A stretch of DNA of 8,993 bases from Patescibacteria group bacterium. GTDB lineage: Bacteria; Patescibacteriota; Minisyncoccia; Phycocordibacterales; UBA5272. A program made the position numbers and the translations under genes. The stretch lies in the NCBI GenBank assembly GCA_030916975.1, contig JAUPVO010000056.1:1-8993 (forward strand). Reading direction: 5' to 3'. A model generated the notes under the pieces. The model was given only the letters and a program-made list of their open reading frames with translations, had not been told where the DNA came from and did no database searches. Position 1 is the stretch's first letter; every line of letters begins with the position of its first letter. Below are positions 1 through 7,014 of the stretch, piece after piece.

Positions 1-1152
1 TATTTTGATAATACCGTTTTCTGCTTTAGCTTTATAATCAGTTATAACTGTGTCATCTTCTTTTAGAATTGCATTCTGCTCTACTAGTCTTTTCCATTCT
101 GCTTTACTCTCTACTATTTTAGACTTGACCACAACATCAGAGTATAAATCTCCTTCAGCAGCTACTATTTCTGGGATCTGATCCGGCAAACCTTTATTTT
201 GAAACACTTCAATAAAGTTTTGCTTGGCTTGTTTGGCCAATTTTTCGCTATGATACAATTTGACTATCTCTTCACCCAGTTCCATTTTGATATCTTTAGG
301 GTTTTCGGATTTTAACCTCTCTTCATAAACCTTTATCTCTTCTATTGTTTTATCTGTACAAAGTCTGAAGTATTTTAAAATTAGCTCGTCCTTCATGGAC
401 ATAATTTTACCAAACATGTCGCTAGGCTCATCCACTATTGTAATTATATTACCCCAACTAGTAGACATTTTTCTACCATCTGTACCTTCTAGCATTTCCA
501 AATTCATTATGCTTTGTTTCTTTTCGTTATAATAGTCCTGAATATCTCTTCCAGCTTTTAGATTAAACAGTTGATCAAAACCACCAATCTCAGCATCAGA
601 TTTGATAGCGTGACTATCATAACCCTGCATCAAAGGATACAAAAATTCTCGAAGAGATATCTCGATTCCTTCATCATACCTATCTGAAAAATTTCTTCTT
701 GCTAACATTTGTTGAACAGTAAAAATCTCTGCTAGCTCCGTTATCTCTCTAAATGTTAACTTGGACAACCAGTCACTGTTATAAACTATTTCCGTTTTAG
801 AGAGGTCTATGATTTTGCCAATCTGGTTTTTGTAGTCTTTAAGATTATCATCAATCTGTAACCTTGTAAGAAATGGTCTTTTTTCTGTTTTGTCACTAGC
901 GTCTCCTATCTGAGCTGTAAAATCACCAATAACCAAAACGATCTTGTGTCCCATTTTTTGAAACTCTCTTAATTTTCTAAGAGGTATAGCTCTTCCGAGA
1001 TGGATTTTTGGGCCTGTTGGGTCTATTCCTAGTTTAATTCTTAATTCTTTGCCAGACCTTAATTCTTTTTCAAAATCTTCTTTTACAAAAACTTCTTCTA
1101 CATTTCTTGTTAATAAATTCTGGATTTTTTCTTCATTTATATCTACTGCCAT
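1..1152 (-). CDS. tyrS: Tyrosyl-tRNA synthetase, partial (C-terminus outside window)
   Basis: Cytoplasmic class I enzyme that charges tRNA-Tyr with tyrosine using ATP. 384 codons are open from an ATG at 1152 and no stop is reached. The HIGH signature appears as HLGR (residues 51-54, after DPTGPKI) and the KMSKS loop as KMSTS (228-232). The tyrosine pocket helix reads YPLMQGYDS (172-180), followed by GGFDQLFN (190-197), where many bacterial enzymes have GGTDQ. Residues from about 340 on look like the start of an S4 RNA-binding domain, so perhaps 15-30 residues are missing if the enzyme has the usual length of about 400-420. Pocket layout indicates the TyrZ-like bacterial subgroup and rules out TrpRS. 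The gene is divergent from the PBP gene. The leader is short, with no Shine-Dalgarno sequence. Identity is very secure; the subgroup is less so. Confidence 0.96.
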   Translation of the reverse strand, partial: MAVDINEEKIQNLLTRNVEEVFVKEDFEKELRSGKELRIKLGIDPTGPKIHLGRAIPLRKLREFQKMGHKIVLVIGDFTAQIGDASDKTEKRPFLTRLQIDDNLKDYKNQIGKIIDLSKTEIVYNSDWLSKLTFREITELAEIFTVQQMLARRNFSDRYDEGIEISLREFLYPLMQGYDSHAIKSDAEIGGFDQLFNLKAGRDIQDYYNEKKQSIMNLEMLEGTDGRKMSTSWGNIITIVDEPSDMFGKIMSMKDELILKYFRLCTDKTIEEIKVYEERLKSENPKDIKMELGEEIVKLYHSEKLAKQAKQNFIEVFQNKGLPDQIPEIVAAEGDLYSDVVVKSKIVESKAEWKRLVEQNAILKEDDTVITDYKAKAENGIIKI

Positions 1153-1170
1153 AGGTTTGTTACAAAGTAC

Positions 1171-1197
1171 AATATAACATACTTTTTGTATATACAA
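1171..1197 (-). promoter_or_regulatory. Predicted tyrS promoter (extended -10)
   Basis: On the minus strand the -10 is TATATT (1171-1176) preceded by TG-T, an extended -10. A weak -35, TTGTAT (1192-1197), lies 15 bp upstream. Predicted transcription starts near 1164, giving a leader of about 12 nt. The -35 lies inside the palindrome at 1183-1200. Sequence inspection only. Confidence 0.45.
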
Positions 1198-1200
1198 AAA
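1183..1200. repeat. 18-bp perfect palindrome between divergent tyrS and PBP promoters
   Basis: TTTTTGTATATACAAAAA equals its own reverse complement. It covers the predicted -35 of tyrS and ends 6 bp before the predicted -35 of the PBP gene, a position suited to an operator acting on either gene. The core TTGTATATACAA contains G/C pairs at symmetric places, so it is not a plain A/T run. Chance in AT-rich DNA remains possible. Confidence 0.5.
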
Positions 1201-1206
1201 TATATT

Positions 1207-1235
1207 TTGTGTGTTATTATATATAAAAATACAAT
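1207..1235 (+). promoter_or_regulatory. Predicted promoter of the class A PBP gene
   Basis: TTGTGT (1207-1212), a 17-bp spacer and TACAAT (1230-1235) fit a housekeeping sigma promoter. The start would be near 1242 and the leader about 28 nt, with no Shine-Dalgarno sequence before the ATG at 1270. Confidence 0.55.
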
Positions 1236-1269
1236 AGGCGATTTCTTGTGCAAAACATAATTTAATATC

Positions 1270-3471
1270 ATGACCAACACCACTAACAACAAAAAACATC
1301 AAACCAAAAAGAAGAGAACAAGTTTGCATTCAAAGATTATAAAAGAGTCTTTTTACCTTTTGTTTGGGCTAGGTTTTGTACTTGCTACAATAATGATTGT
1401 TTGGTTTTCTACCATGAAACTTCCGGATTTTAATGATTTTGAAAACAGAAAAATCGCCAATAGCACCAAGATTTATGATAGGACTGGAACTATAGTTCTA
1501 TACAATATACATGACAACATAAAAAGAACTCAAGTCAAAAATGACCAAATTAATGATTATGCCAAAAAAGCAACAATCGCTATCGAAGACTCTTCTTTTT
1601 ACAGTCATTACGGAATAAGACCAACTTCTATAATAAGAGCTTTTATAGCTAACATACAAGGAGGTTCTTATTCTCAAGGAGGATCAACAATAGATCAACA
1701 AATTGTTAAAAATGCTCTTCTAACTCAAGAAAAAACTATAATAAGAAAAATTAAAGAAATAGTTTTAGCTATAAAACTAGATGCACAGTTAGATAAAGAT
1801 ACCATTTTGAATATATATCTTAATGAAGCGCCTTATGGAGGTAATATTTATGGTATAGAAGAGGCTTCTTTAGCTTATTTTGGAAAACACGCCAAAGATA
1901 TAAGCTTGGCAGAGGCTGCCTATTTGGCTGCAATGCCACAAGCTCCTTCTCGGTACAGCCCTTTTAAAGAAGACAGAACAGCTCTTGAGAACAGAAAGAA
2001 TTTAGTGCTTCAAAAAATGTATGAAAACGGCTTTATAACAAAAGAAGAGTATGAAAACACAATTAATCAATCAGTTAACTTTTTGACCAAAGAAGATTCT
2101 AGTGGAAGAGCTTATCATTTTGTGTTTTATGTTAAAAATTATCTAGAAGAAAAATATGGAGAAGATACTGTTGAGAATGGTGGACTTAAAGTTATAACAA
2201 CTTTAAATGCTGATCTTCAAGCAAATGCAGAGAAGATTGTTTATGATTATGTGGTTACTAATGAAAAAAGATTTGGTGCTAAAAATGCTGCTATGGTTGC
2301 TATTGACCCAAGAACTGGGCAGATACTTTCAATGATAGGCTCTAGAGATTATTTTGATAAGAATATTGATGGACAGTTTAATGTGGCTACAGCCCCTAGA
2401 CAGCCAGGCTCTTCTTTTAAACCATTTGTGTATTTACTCTCTTATATTAACGGATATTCTCCTGACACCAGAATCTTCGATGTATCTACTAATTTTGCAA
2501 CCAATTGTGATGCTTACGGCAATAGTTTAAATGGTCAGAAATGTTATATACCCGTAAACTATGATGGTAGTTATGCTGGTAATGTAAGTTTTAGGCAGGC
2601 TTTATTATGGTCTTTGAATATTCCGGCTGTTAAAGTAGAGTATCTTGTGGGAGTAAGAGAGACTTTAAATTTTGTTAAGAAGTTTGGCTTAGATATGGGA
2701 GACCCGAGCAAATATGGATTATCTCTTGCTCTAGGTAGTGGTGAGGTTTCTCTTTTGAATCTCACTAATGCTTACGGAGTTTTTGCTGATAATGGATTCT
2801 ATCACGAGCCTACTGGTATTTTAGAAGTAAGTGATAAAGATGGTAATGTTTTAGAAAAGTATCAGAACAACCCTAAATACATTGTAGATAGTAAATACAC
2901 AGATATTTTAAATAATGTTTTAATTGATAGTAAATCAAGATACCCAGCCTATAGCGTTAACAATCCTGTTAATTACTACGACAGAGAAGTAGCAGTAAAA
3001 ACTGGTACCACTAATGATTTTATTGATGTGTGGGTTGTAGGATATACTCCTAGTATTGTAGTTGGGACTTGGGGAGGTAATAATGATAATGCTCCTGTAA
3101 CTAAAGTAGCAGGAACAATCTTATCTCCTATGTGGCGTAAAATTATGGATTATGCTATTAAAGACTTGCCTGTAGAAACTTTTAATAAGCCAGATTATTC
3201 AACTATAGAATATATTAAAGGAGATACTTGTGTAAACGGACGTTTTGTAAGTATTTTAGATTATTCAAGCGGTTCAACTGATCCACAATATAATCTTTGG
3301 AATGTTCCTATACATAATTTTGGTACTGGATGTATGCCGGATAATGGAGTAGAGGGAAATTCTACAAGCACAGACAATTCTAATGGAGATCCTGGTATTC
3401 CTGCTACTGATCCTGGTATATATCTCTACCCCCAAGTTCCTGTTTACATACCTGGTTCCGTACAGTATTAA
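1270..3471 (+). CDS. Bifunctional class A penicillin-binding protein (glycosyltransferase/transpeptidase)
   Basis: Membrane-anchored enzyme that polymerises lipid II glycan chains and cross-links peptide stems outside the membrane. A Lys-rich cytoplasmic tail (1-26) leads into one membrane helix (about 28-46). The GT51 domain follows: EDSSFYSHYG (106-115, catalytic Glu106), GGSTIDQQIVKN (137-148), RKIKE (159-163, second conserved Glu163) and ILNIYLNEAPYGG (179-191). The transpeptidase domain has all three motifs: SSFK (381-384, nucleophile Ser381), SLN (448-450) and KTG (577-579). At 733 residues it has the usual PBP1A-like length, and nothing is missing. Four cysteines lie in the extracytoplasmic part (413, 425, 654, 688). 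The last 40 residues are a Pro/Gly/Tyr/Ser-rich low-complexity tail. The gene has its own promoter and a hairpin terminator, so it is probably monocistronic. I left the symbol empty because pbpA, ponA and mrcA are not separable from sequence alone. Confidence 0.96.
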   Translation: MTNTTNNKKHQTKKKRTSLHSKIIKESFYLLFGLGFVLATIMIVWFSTMKLPDFNDFENRKIANSTKIYDRTGTIVLYNIHDNIKRTQVKNDQINDYAKKATIAIEDSSFYSHYGIRPTSIIRAFIANIQGGSYSQGGSTIDQQIVKNALLTQEKTIIRKIKEIVLAIKLDAQLDKDTILNIYLNEAPYGGNIYGIEEASLAYFGKHAKDISLAEAAYLAAMPQAPSRYSPFKEDRTALENRKNLVLQKMYENGFITKEEYENTINQSVNFLTKEDSSGRAYHFVFYVKNYLEEKYGEDTVENGGLKVITTLNADLQANAEKIVYDYVVTNEKRFGAKNAAMVAIDPRTGQILSMIGSRDYFDKNIDGQFNVATAPRQPGSSFKPFVYLLSYINGYSPDTRIFDVSTNFATNCDAYGNSLNGQKCYIPVNYDGSYAGNVSFRQALLWSLNIPAVKVEYLVGVRETLNFVKKFGLDMGDPSKYGLSLALGSGEVSLLNLTNAYGVFADNGFYHEPTGILEVSDKDGNVLEKYQNNPKYIVDSKYTDILNNVLIDSKSRYPAYSVNNPVNYYDREVAVKTGTTNDFIDVWVVGYTPSIVVGTWGGNNDNAPVTKVAGTILSPMWRKIMDYAIKDLPVETFNKPDYSTIEYIKGDTCVNGRFVSILDYSSGSTDPQYNLWNVPIHNFGTGCMPDNGVEGNSTSTDNSNGDPGIPATDPGIYLYPQVPVYIPGSVQY

Positions 3472-3478
3472 ATTAAAC

Positions 3479-3517
3479 TAAAATAAAACTGTAAAATAAT
3501 TTTACAGTTTTATTTTA
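3479..3517. terminator. Bidirectional intrinsic terminator between PBP gene and dnaN
   Basis: An 18-bp perfect stem (3479-3496 with 3500-3517) closes a 3-nt loop, with core ACTGTAAAA / TTTTACAGT and A-rich and T-rich outer arms. Read from either strand, the hairpin ends in a U-rich tract. It lies 8 nt past the PBP stop and 8 nt past the dnaN stop, so it probably serves both convergent genes. Confidence 0.8.
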
Positions 3518-3525
3518 ATTTTCTT

Positions 3526-4641
3526 TTATCTATTTAATGGCATTAGAAGGTAAACAAATGATAAATCGTTATTATTTTTAATAAATACAGGTTTATTTTC
3601 TATTGTATAATTCATTAAAACTTTCTCAGAAGATATTTTACTTAAACCTTCAAGAAAATATCCTGTGTTATAGTTAGTTTCTTCTAGCTCAGCTTTAGAA
3701 TTCTTGATATCAAAATTCACAAAACTTTTAACATTTCCTCTCGACTTTTCTTCGGCGGTTATTGTTGCTGATTTTTGATTTAGATCGTATTTGATTTTGG
3801 TAAAATTATATTGTGTAGTTATTAAGTTGTTAAGATTTAAAGCTTTTACCAATTCCGTTTTATTTATTTCCAACTCATTATTAAATTCTTTTGGAAAAAG
3901 TTGTTTGTAGTCTGGGTAATTTCCATTAATTATTCTTGTTGATATAAAAATATTATCATTTTCTAAAATTATTCCATCGTTATACTCTGTCAAAATAATA
4001 TCATTATCTTGATTCTCATCATCCAAAATAGATATTATATTCAACACGTTTTTGATTGGAATTATATAAGAAAAATCTTTTAAAATATTGATTTGATTAG
4101 TTCTTTTTTCTGCTAATCTATAAGAGTCTGTAGCTACAAAATTTAAAAAATCATCTTTGTTATATATATAAACACTAGATATTTCAGGTTTTATTTCAGA
4201 CTTAGAAGCTGCAAAAGAAACATTTTTAAAACCTTCAACTAATGTTTTAATTGGTACAGTTAATATAGAATCGTTAGAAACAGGAGAATTTGGAAAAGAC
4301 TCATTTATGTCAAAAATATCGATTTCTAGAGTTTCTTTTTCGTTTTTAATAGAAAGCTTGTTATCTATCTTTTCTATCTCTAAATTGGTATTTTTTTGAA
4401 GATTAGACACTAATCTGTTAAGAATATCGGATTTGATATAAACTTCTCCATTAATCTCAGTTAAAACATTAATACTTTTTTCGTAAAGTATCTCTAAATT
4501 GGTAGTTTTTATAATTAGTTTATGATCTTCTGTCCTAATATAAATACATTCAAATACTGGATTGATATTATTTTTAGTTGCTATCTTAGAAGCTTGGTTT
4601 ATAACTTTTATAAACTCATCGCTGTTACATTTTATTTTCAT
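3526..4641 (-). CDS. dnaN: DNA polymerase III subunit beta (sliding clamp)
   Basis: Forms the ring-shaped dimer that tethers DNA polymerase III and other partners to DNA. 371 residues matches the family (about 365-380), with room for three clamp folds at roughly 1-120, 121-250 and 251-371. Recognisable marks are ATDSYRLA (170-177), GNYPDYKQLFP (240-250, end of domain 2) and the C-terminal YLLMPLNR (364-371), which borders the peptide-binding pocket. The sequence is rich in Asn, Ile and Lys, in line with low G+C. It follows dnaA on the same strand after 318 bp, as in many bacteria, but recF does not come next: the gene converges on the PBP gene. The upstream region is too A/T-rich for me to choose one promoter. 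No Shine-Dalgarno sequence precedes the ATG at 4641. Confidence 0.96.
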   Translation of the reverse strand: MKIKCNSDEFIKVINQASKIATKNNINPVFECIYIRTEDHKLIIKTTNLEILYEKSINVLTEINGEVYIKSDILNRLVSNLQKNTNLEIEKIDNKLSIKNEKETLEIDIFDINESFPNSPVSNDSILTVPIKTLVEGFKNVSFAASKSEIKPEISSVYIYNKDDFLNFVATDSYRLAEKRTNQINILKDFSYIIPIKNVLNIISILDDENQDNDIILTEYNDGIILENDNIFISTRIINGNYPDYKQLFPKEFNNELEINKTELVKALNLNNLITTQYNFTKIKYDLNQKSATITAEEKSRGNVKSFVNFDIKNSKAELEETNYNTGYFLEGLSKISSEKVLMNYTIENKPVFIKNNNDLSFVYLLMPLNR

Positions 4642-4724
4642 ATCTTTTATTAACTAACTTATACTCATCTATTTTAACTAGTTGTGTTTATTATTATATA
4701 TTAAATATTATTATAATAATAGAT

Positions 4725-4742
4725 TGTTAATAATGTTGATAA
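4725..4742 (-). promoter_or_regulatory. Inverted pair of DnaA-box-like 9-mers
   Basis: TGTTAATAA (4725-4733) is followed with no gap by TGTTGATAA (4734-4742). On the minus strand they read TTATTAACA and TTATCAACA, each one mismatch from TTATNCACA. The first is identical to the box at 4925-4933 in opposite orientation. Confidence 0.5.
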
Positions 4743-4854
4743 GATTTATTTCTTTAAAGTGTTTATTATATAAGACTATTTTAAGATTATTTTTGACTTA
4801 ATTTAAAAATATTTTCTAATAACAAAATTTTTTATTTATTACTTTTATTATTTA

Positions 4855-4872
4855 TTTAAATTTAAATTTAAA
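4855..4872. repeat. Triple TTTAAA repeat, candidate DNA unwinding element
   Basis: TTTAAATTTAAATTTAAA is three tandem hexamers at the edge of an almost pure A/T segment and is directly followed by AAGAGGG. The order A/T segment, G/C island, DnaA boxes resembles basal unwinding elements of other bacterial origins. I see no clear TAG-triplet (DnaA-trio) ladder. Confidence 0.5.
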
Positions 4873-4891
4873 AAGAGGGTTTTAGGAGGAC

Positions 4892-4945
4892 CTTTCAACA
4901 GCTATTAACAGTCTTAAACACAACTTATTAACATACTTTTACACA
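4892..4945 (+). promoter_or_regulatory. Phased ladder of DnaA-box-like 9-mers
   Basis: Five same-orientation 9-mers start at 4892, 4902, 4914, 4925 and 4937: CTTTCAACA, CTATTAACA, TTAAACACA, TTATTAACA and TTTTACACA. Measured against TTATNCACA, the last three have one mismatch, the second has two and the first has three. Start-to-start steps are 10, 12, 11 and 12 bp, close to one helical turn, so DnaA bound to each would face the same side. Confidence 0.6.
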
Positions 4946-4959
4946 GATTTAATAAAGCT

Positions 4960-6309
4960 TTAACCAAGCATGTTTCTTATTTCATCTATTTCTTTAGCTA
5001 GTTTTGGATCATTTTGTAACTCCCTTTTTATTTTTTCATAGCTATGAATAACGGTAGTATGATCTCTTCCGCCAAGTTTTTCTCCAATTACAGGATAAGA
5101 GATATCATAATCTTCCCTTAAAAGGAACATTATAATTTGTCTTGGTTTAATTATATCTTTTCTTCTAGTTTTATTATAAACAAAATCATCAGTTATACTA
5201 TAATAATTAGCTATAACTTTAACAATATCAGGAATAGATATATTCTTTTTATTTTTAAGATTATTTTTAAGGTAAGTTTTTATATCATTAATATTTAATA
5301 TTGTATTTCTAACCTCTGTAAGAGTTAATATATTAGTTATAATACCTTCTAGTTCACGGATATTACAATTAACATTTTGGGCAATAAATTCCAGAACCTC
5401 ATCAGTTATTTTGTTCCTGTAGTCTTTGGTTTTACTTTGTAATATAGCTAACCTACTCTCAAAAGGAGGGGTTTCTATATCAACTACCATACCATGATTA
5501 AAACGACTTCTTAACCTTTCTTCTAAACCAACTATAAAATTAGGATGAACATCAGCACTAAAAATAATCTGTCTATTGTTCTCATACATTATATTGAATA
5601 TATGAAAAAGCTCATCTTGAGTTTTGTCTTTATTGGTTATAAATTGTATATCATCCATAATCAAAACGTCATAAGATCTGTATTTATCTTTGAATTTGTT
5701 GATTGAATTAGAAGTGGTTGAAGCTACATAGTCAGTATAAAACCTTTCAAAAGAGGTATAAAATATACGTTTTTCTGGATATTTTTTCTTTACATTATTG
5801 CCCACAGACTGTAAAAGATGAGTTTTACCAAGACCTGTACCTCCGTAAACGAAGAAAGGATTATATGATATTCCAGGATTATTCATTATTGAGCTGGCAG
5901 CAGCATAAGCCACATCATTAAAAGGTCCAATAATATAGTTATCAAAACTATATTTTGGGTTCAAATTGTCTTCTTTGTTGATAGATATATTGTCTAGTGG
6001 AAGAGATTGATTTTGATTACTTGTGTTAAGATTGGCGAGATTGTTCCTTTTTATAGAGTTTTCATTTTTTATAATTATAAAAGTTACAGACCTTATTGAA
6101 GGGTGAATATTTCTTAAAATCCTAAGTATGTCTTTTGTATATTTGCCTTCTAGCCACTCTTTTACGAATTGATTAGGAACCCCAACAGCTACATTACCAT
6201 CTTTATAGTCAGCTATAACGCTATTTTTAAACCAAGTATTAAAATTAACTCTAGAAACCTCTAAGCCTATTTGTGTTAAAACATTATTCCATAACTGTTC
6301 ATAATCCAT
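4960..6309 (-). CDS. dnaA: Chromosomal replication initiator protein DnaA
   Basis: AAA+ ATPase that binds DnaA boxes, melts the origin and helps load the replicative helicase. 449 residues is a normal length. Domain I is residues 1-80 (LWNNVLTQIGLEVSRVNFNTWF). A short Asn/Ser/Lys-rich linker (about 83-115) is domain II. The AAA+ core starts at YSFDNYIIGPFN (120-131), with Walker A GGTGLGKT (156-163), Walker B LIMDD (216-220), a sensor 1 region IIFSADVHP (248-256), the arginine-finger segment GLEERLRSRF (261-270) and sensor 2 NIRELEG (316-322). Domain IV carries the box-binding signature GGRDHTTV (413-420). Sensor 1 reads SADVHP where SSDRPP is common, a small deviation. The probable origin follows it, and its promoter is divergent from that of the M50 peptidase gene. 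The ATG at 6309 is fixed by the promoter just upstream. Confidence 0.98.
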   Translation of the reverse strand: MDYEQLWNNVLTQIGLEVSRVNFNTWFKNSVIADYKDGNVAVGVPNQFVKEWLEGKYTKDILRILRNIHPSIRSVTFIIIKNENSIKRNNLANLNTSNQNQSLPLDNISINKEDNLNPKYSFDNYIIGPFNDVAYAAASSIMNNPGISYNPFFVYGGTGLGKTHLLQSVGNNVKKKYPEKRIFYTSFERFYTDYVASTTSNSINKFKDKYRSYDVLIMDDIQFITNKDKTQDELFHIFNIMYENNRQIIFSADVHPNFIVGLEERLRSRFNHGMVVDIETPPFESRLAILQSKTKDYRNKITDEVLEFIAQNVNCNIRELEGIITNILTLTEVRNTILNINDIKTYLKNNLKNKKNISIPDIVKVIANYYSITDDFVYNKTRRKDIIKPRQIIMFLLREDYDISYPVIGEKLGGRDHTTVIHSYEKIKRELQNDPKLAKEIDEIRNMLG

Positions 6310-6327
6310 AGTGTTTTTATTTTTTAT

Positions 6328-6356
6328 ATTATACCCTTTTGAAAAACAAAAATCAA
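6328..6356 (-). promoter_or_regulatory. Predicted dnaA promoter
   Basis: On the minus strand: TTGATT (6351-6356), 17-bp spacer, perfect TATAAT (6328-6333). The predicted start is near 6321, leaving a leader of about 12 nt without a Shine-Dalgarno sequence. No DnaA-box-like 9-mer was noticed next to it. Confidence 0.75.
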
Positions 6357-6358
6357 AA

Positions 6359-6386
6359 TTGATTAAAAATATTTTTATGATACAAT
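6359..6386 (+). promoter_or_regulatory. Predicted promoter of the M50 peptidase gene (extended -10)
   Basis: TTGATT (6359-6364), 16-bp spacer, TACAAT (6381-6386) preceded by TG-A. Expected start is near 6393, with a leader of about 23 nt and no Shine-Dalgarno sequence. Its -35 lies 2 bp from the dnaA -35 on the other strand. A 14-bp palindrome, TAAAAATATTTTTA (6364-6377), fills most of the spacer. Confidence 0.65.
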
Positions 6387-6415
6387 TTTAATTAGATTTT
6401 AAAATATAAAAATTT

Positions 6416-7012
6416 ATGAGTATTGACACTTTGATTCTGATAGTGATAGTTATTTATTCTATTATTTTGCACGAAATAGCCCACGGTTATATAGCTAAGC
6501 TTTGTGGAGATAAAACAGCAGAAAGAGCAGGAAGATTAACCCTTAATCCAATCCCTCACATAGATATTTTTGGTAGTGTCATTTTACCTGTAATAGCAGT
6601 ACTTTCTGGCTGGGGTGTTTTTGGTTGGGCTAAAGGAGTTCCAGTTAACCCATATAATTTAAATACTAGATTTAAAGAGTTTGCTGTATCGGCCGCAGGT
6701 ATTGCAACCAACCTTTTAATAGCAACCTTGTTCTTGCTTTTAATCAAATTTGGCGTGTTTCCAAATATCTACAATGAACTTTTTATTAGAATAGCTATTA
6801 TTAATATTGGACTAGGTTTCTTCAACCTTTTACCAATTCCTCCGTTTGATGGTATGCAAATACTAAGATCAATTTTCCCTAGCCTTAAGCACAGATACCA
6901 GTTCATTGAATACAATCCAATGTTAATGATAATAATGGTTTTATTCGCTGGTTATATATTCTCTTTGTTTTATTCAGATTTAATTACTTTTATCTTAAAT
7001 ATTTTCTTTTAA
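6416..7012 (+). CDS. M50-family intramembrane zinc metalloprotease (site-2 protease-like)
   Basis: Polytopic membrane protease of the M50 (S2P) type, which in other bacteria cuts membrane-bound substrates inside the bilayer; its substrate here is unknown. The zinc-binding HEIAH is at residues 19-23 in the first hydrophobic segment, and the third ligand region is NLLPIPPFDG (137-146, Asp145). Both catalytic motifs are intact. SAAGIATN (92-99) replaces the common AGPxxN with Ile for Pro. Hydrophobic segments lie at about 5-22, 53-70, 92-112, 123-141 and 168-196. At 198 residues it has no PDZ domain, so it belongs to the minimal soluble-domain-free group often annotated as a site-2 protease family protein, not to RseP. 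It is divergent from dnaA and converges on the recombinase gene with only 2 bp between the stops and no hairpin there. Confidence 0.93.
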   Translation: MSIDTLILIVIVIYSIILHEIAHGYIAKLCGDKTAERAGRLTLNPIPHIDIFGSVILPVIAVLSGWGVFGWAKGVPVNPYNLNTRFKEFAVSAAGIATNLLIATLFLLLIKFGVFPNIYNELFIRIAIINIGLGFFNLLPIPPFDGMQILRSIFPSLKHRYQFIEYNPMLMIIMVLFAGYIFSLFYSDLITFILNIFF

Positions 7013-7014
7013 CC

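Larger units (their letters stand above)
4642..4959. other. oriC: Probable chromosomal replication origin (oriC), dnaA-dnaN spacer
   Basis: A 318-bp non-coding gap between dnaA and dnaN, the commonest oriC location in bacteria. From the dnaN side it holds an inverted pair of DnaA-box-like 9-mers (4725-4742), a long segment that is almost only A/T (about 4750-4874) with a TTTAAA triple repeat, a G/C island (4875-4892), and a ladder of boxes next to the dnaA 3' end (4892-4945). An 11-bp sequence, TAAACACAACT, occurs at 4915-4925 and inverted at 4680-4690, so the two ends carry related elements. I found no exact TTATCCACA box. The call rests on location plus box clusters. Confidence 0.75.

Noticed and set aside
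2571..2765. 64-codon open frame on the minus strand inside the PBP gene
   Set aside because: It lies wholly within the conserved transpeptidase region, has no family resemblance and is a shadow of the real gene.
4693..4770. Three TATAAT matches on the minus strand as candidate dnaN promoters
   Set aside because: None has a recognisable -35 at 15-18 bp, and such matches are expected by chance in DNA this rich in A/T, so I do not assign a dnaN promoter.
4884..4889. AGGAGG on the plus strand, a perfect Shine-Dalgarno sequence
   Set aside because: No ATG follows within reach on that strand before the dnaA coding region, and no reading frame begins there. It is better explained as part of the G/C island of the origin.
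5718..5921. 67-codon open frame on the plus strand inside dnaA
   Set aside because: It is antisense to the conserved AAA+ core of dnaA, without promoter or recognisable protein features.
6364..6377. 14-bp palindrome TAAAAATATTTTTA in the M50 promoter spacer
   Set aside because: It consists of A and T only, and similar AAAAATATTTT runs occur elsewhere in the window (for example near 4806), so chance is a sufficient explanation.
6556..6747. 63-codon open frame on the minus strand inside the M50 gene
   Set aside because: Antisense to a conserved membrane protease and without its own signals.
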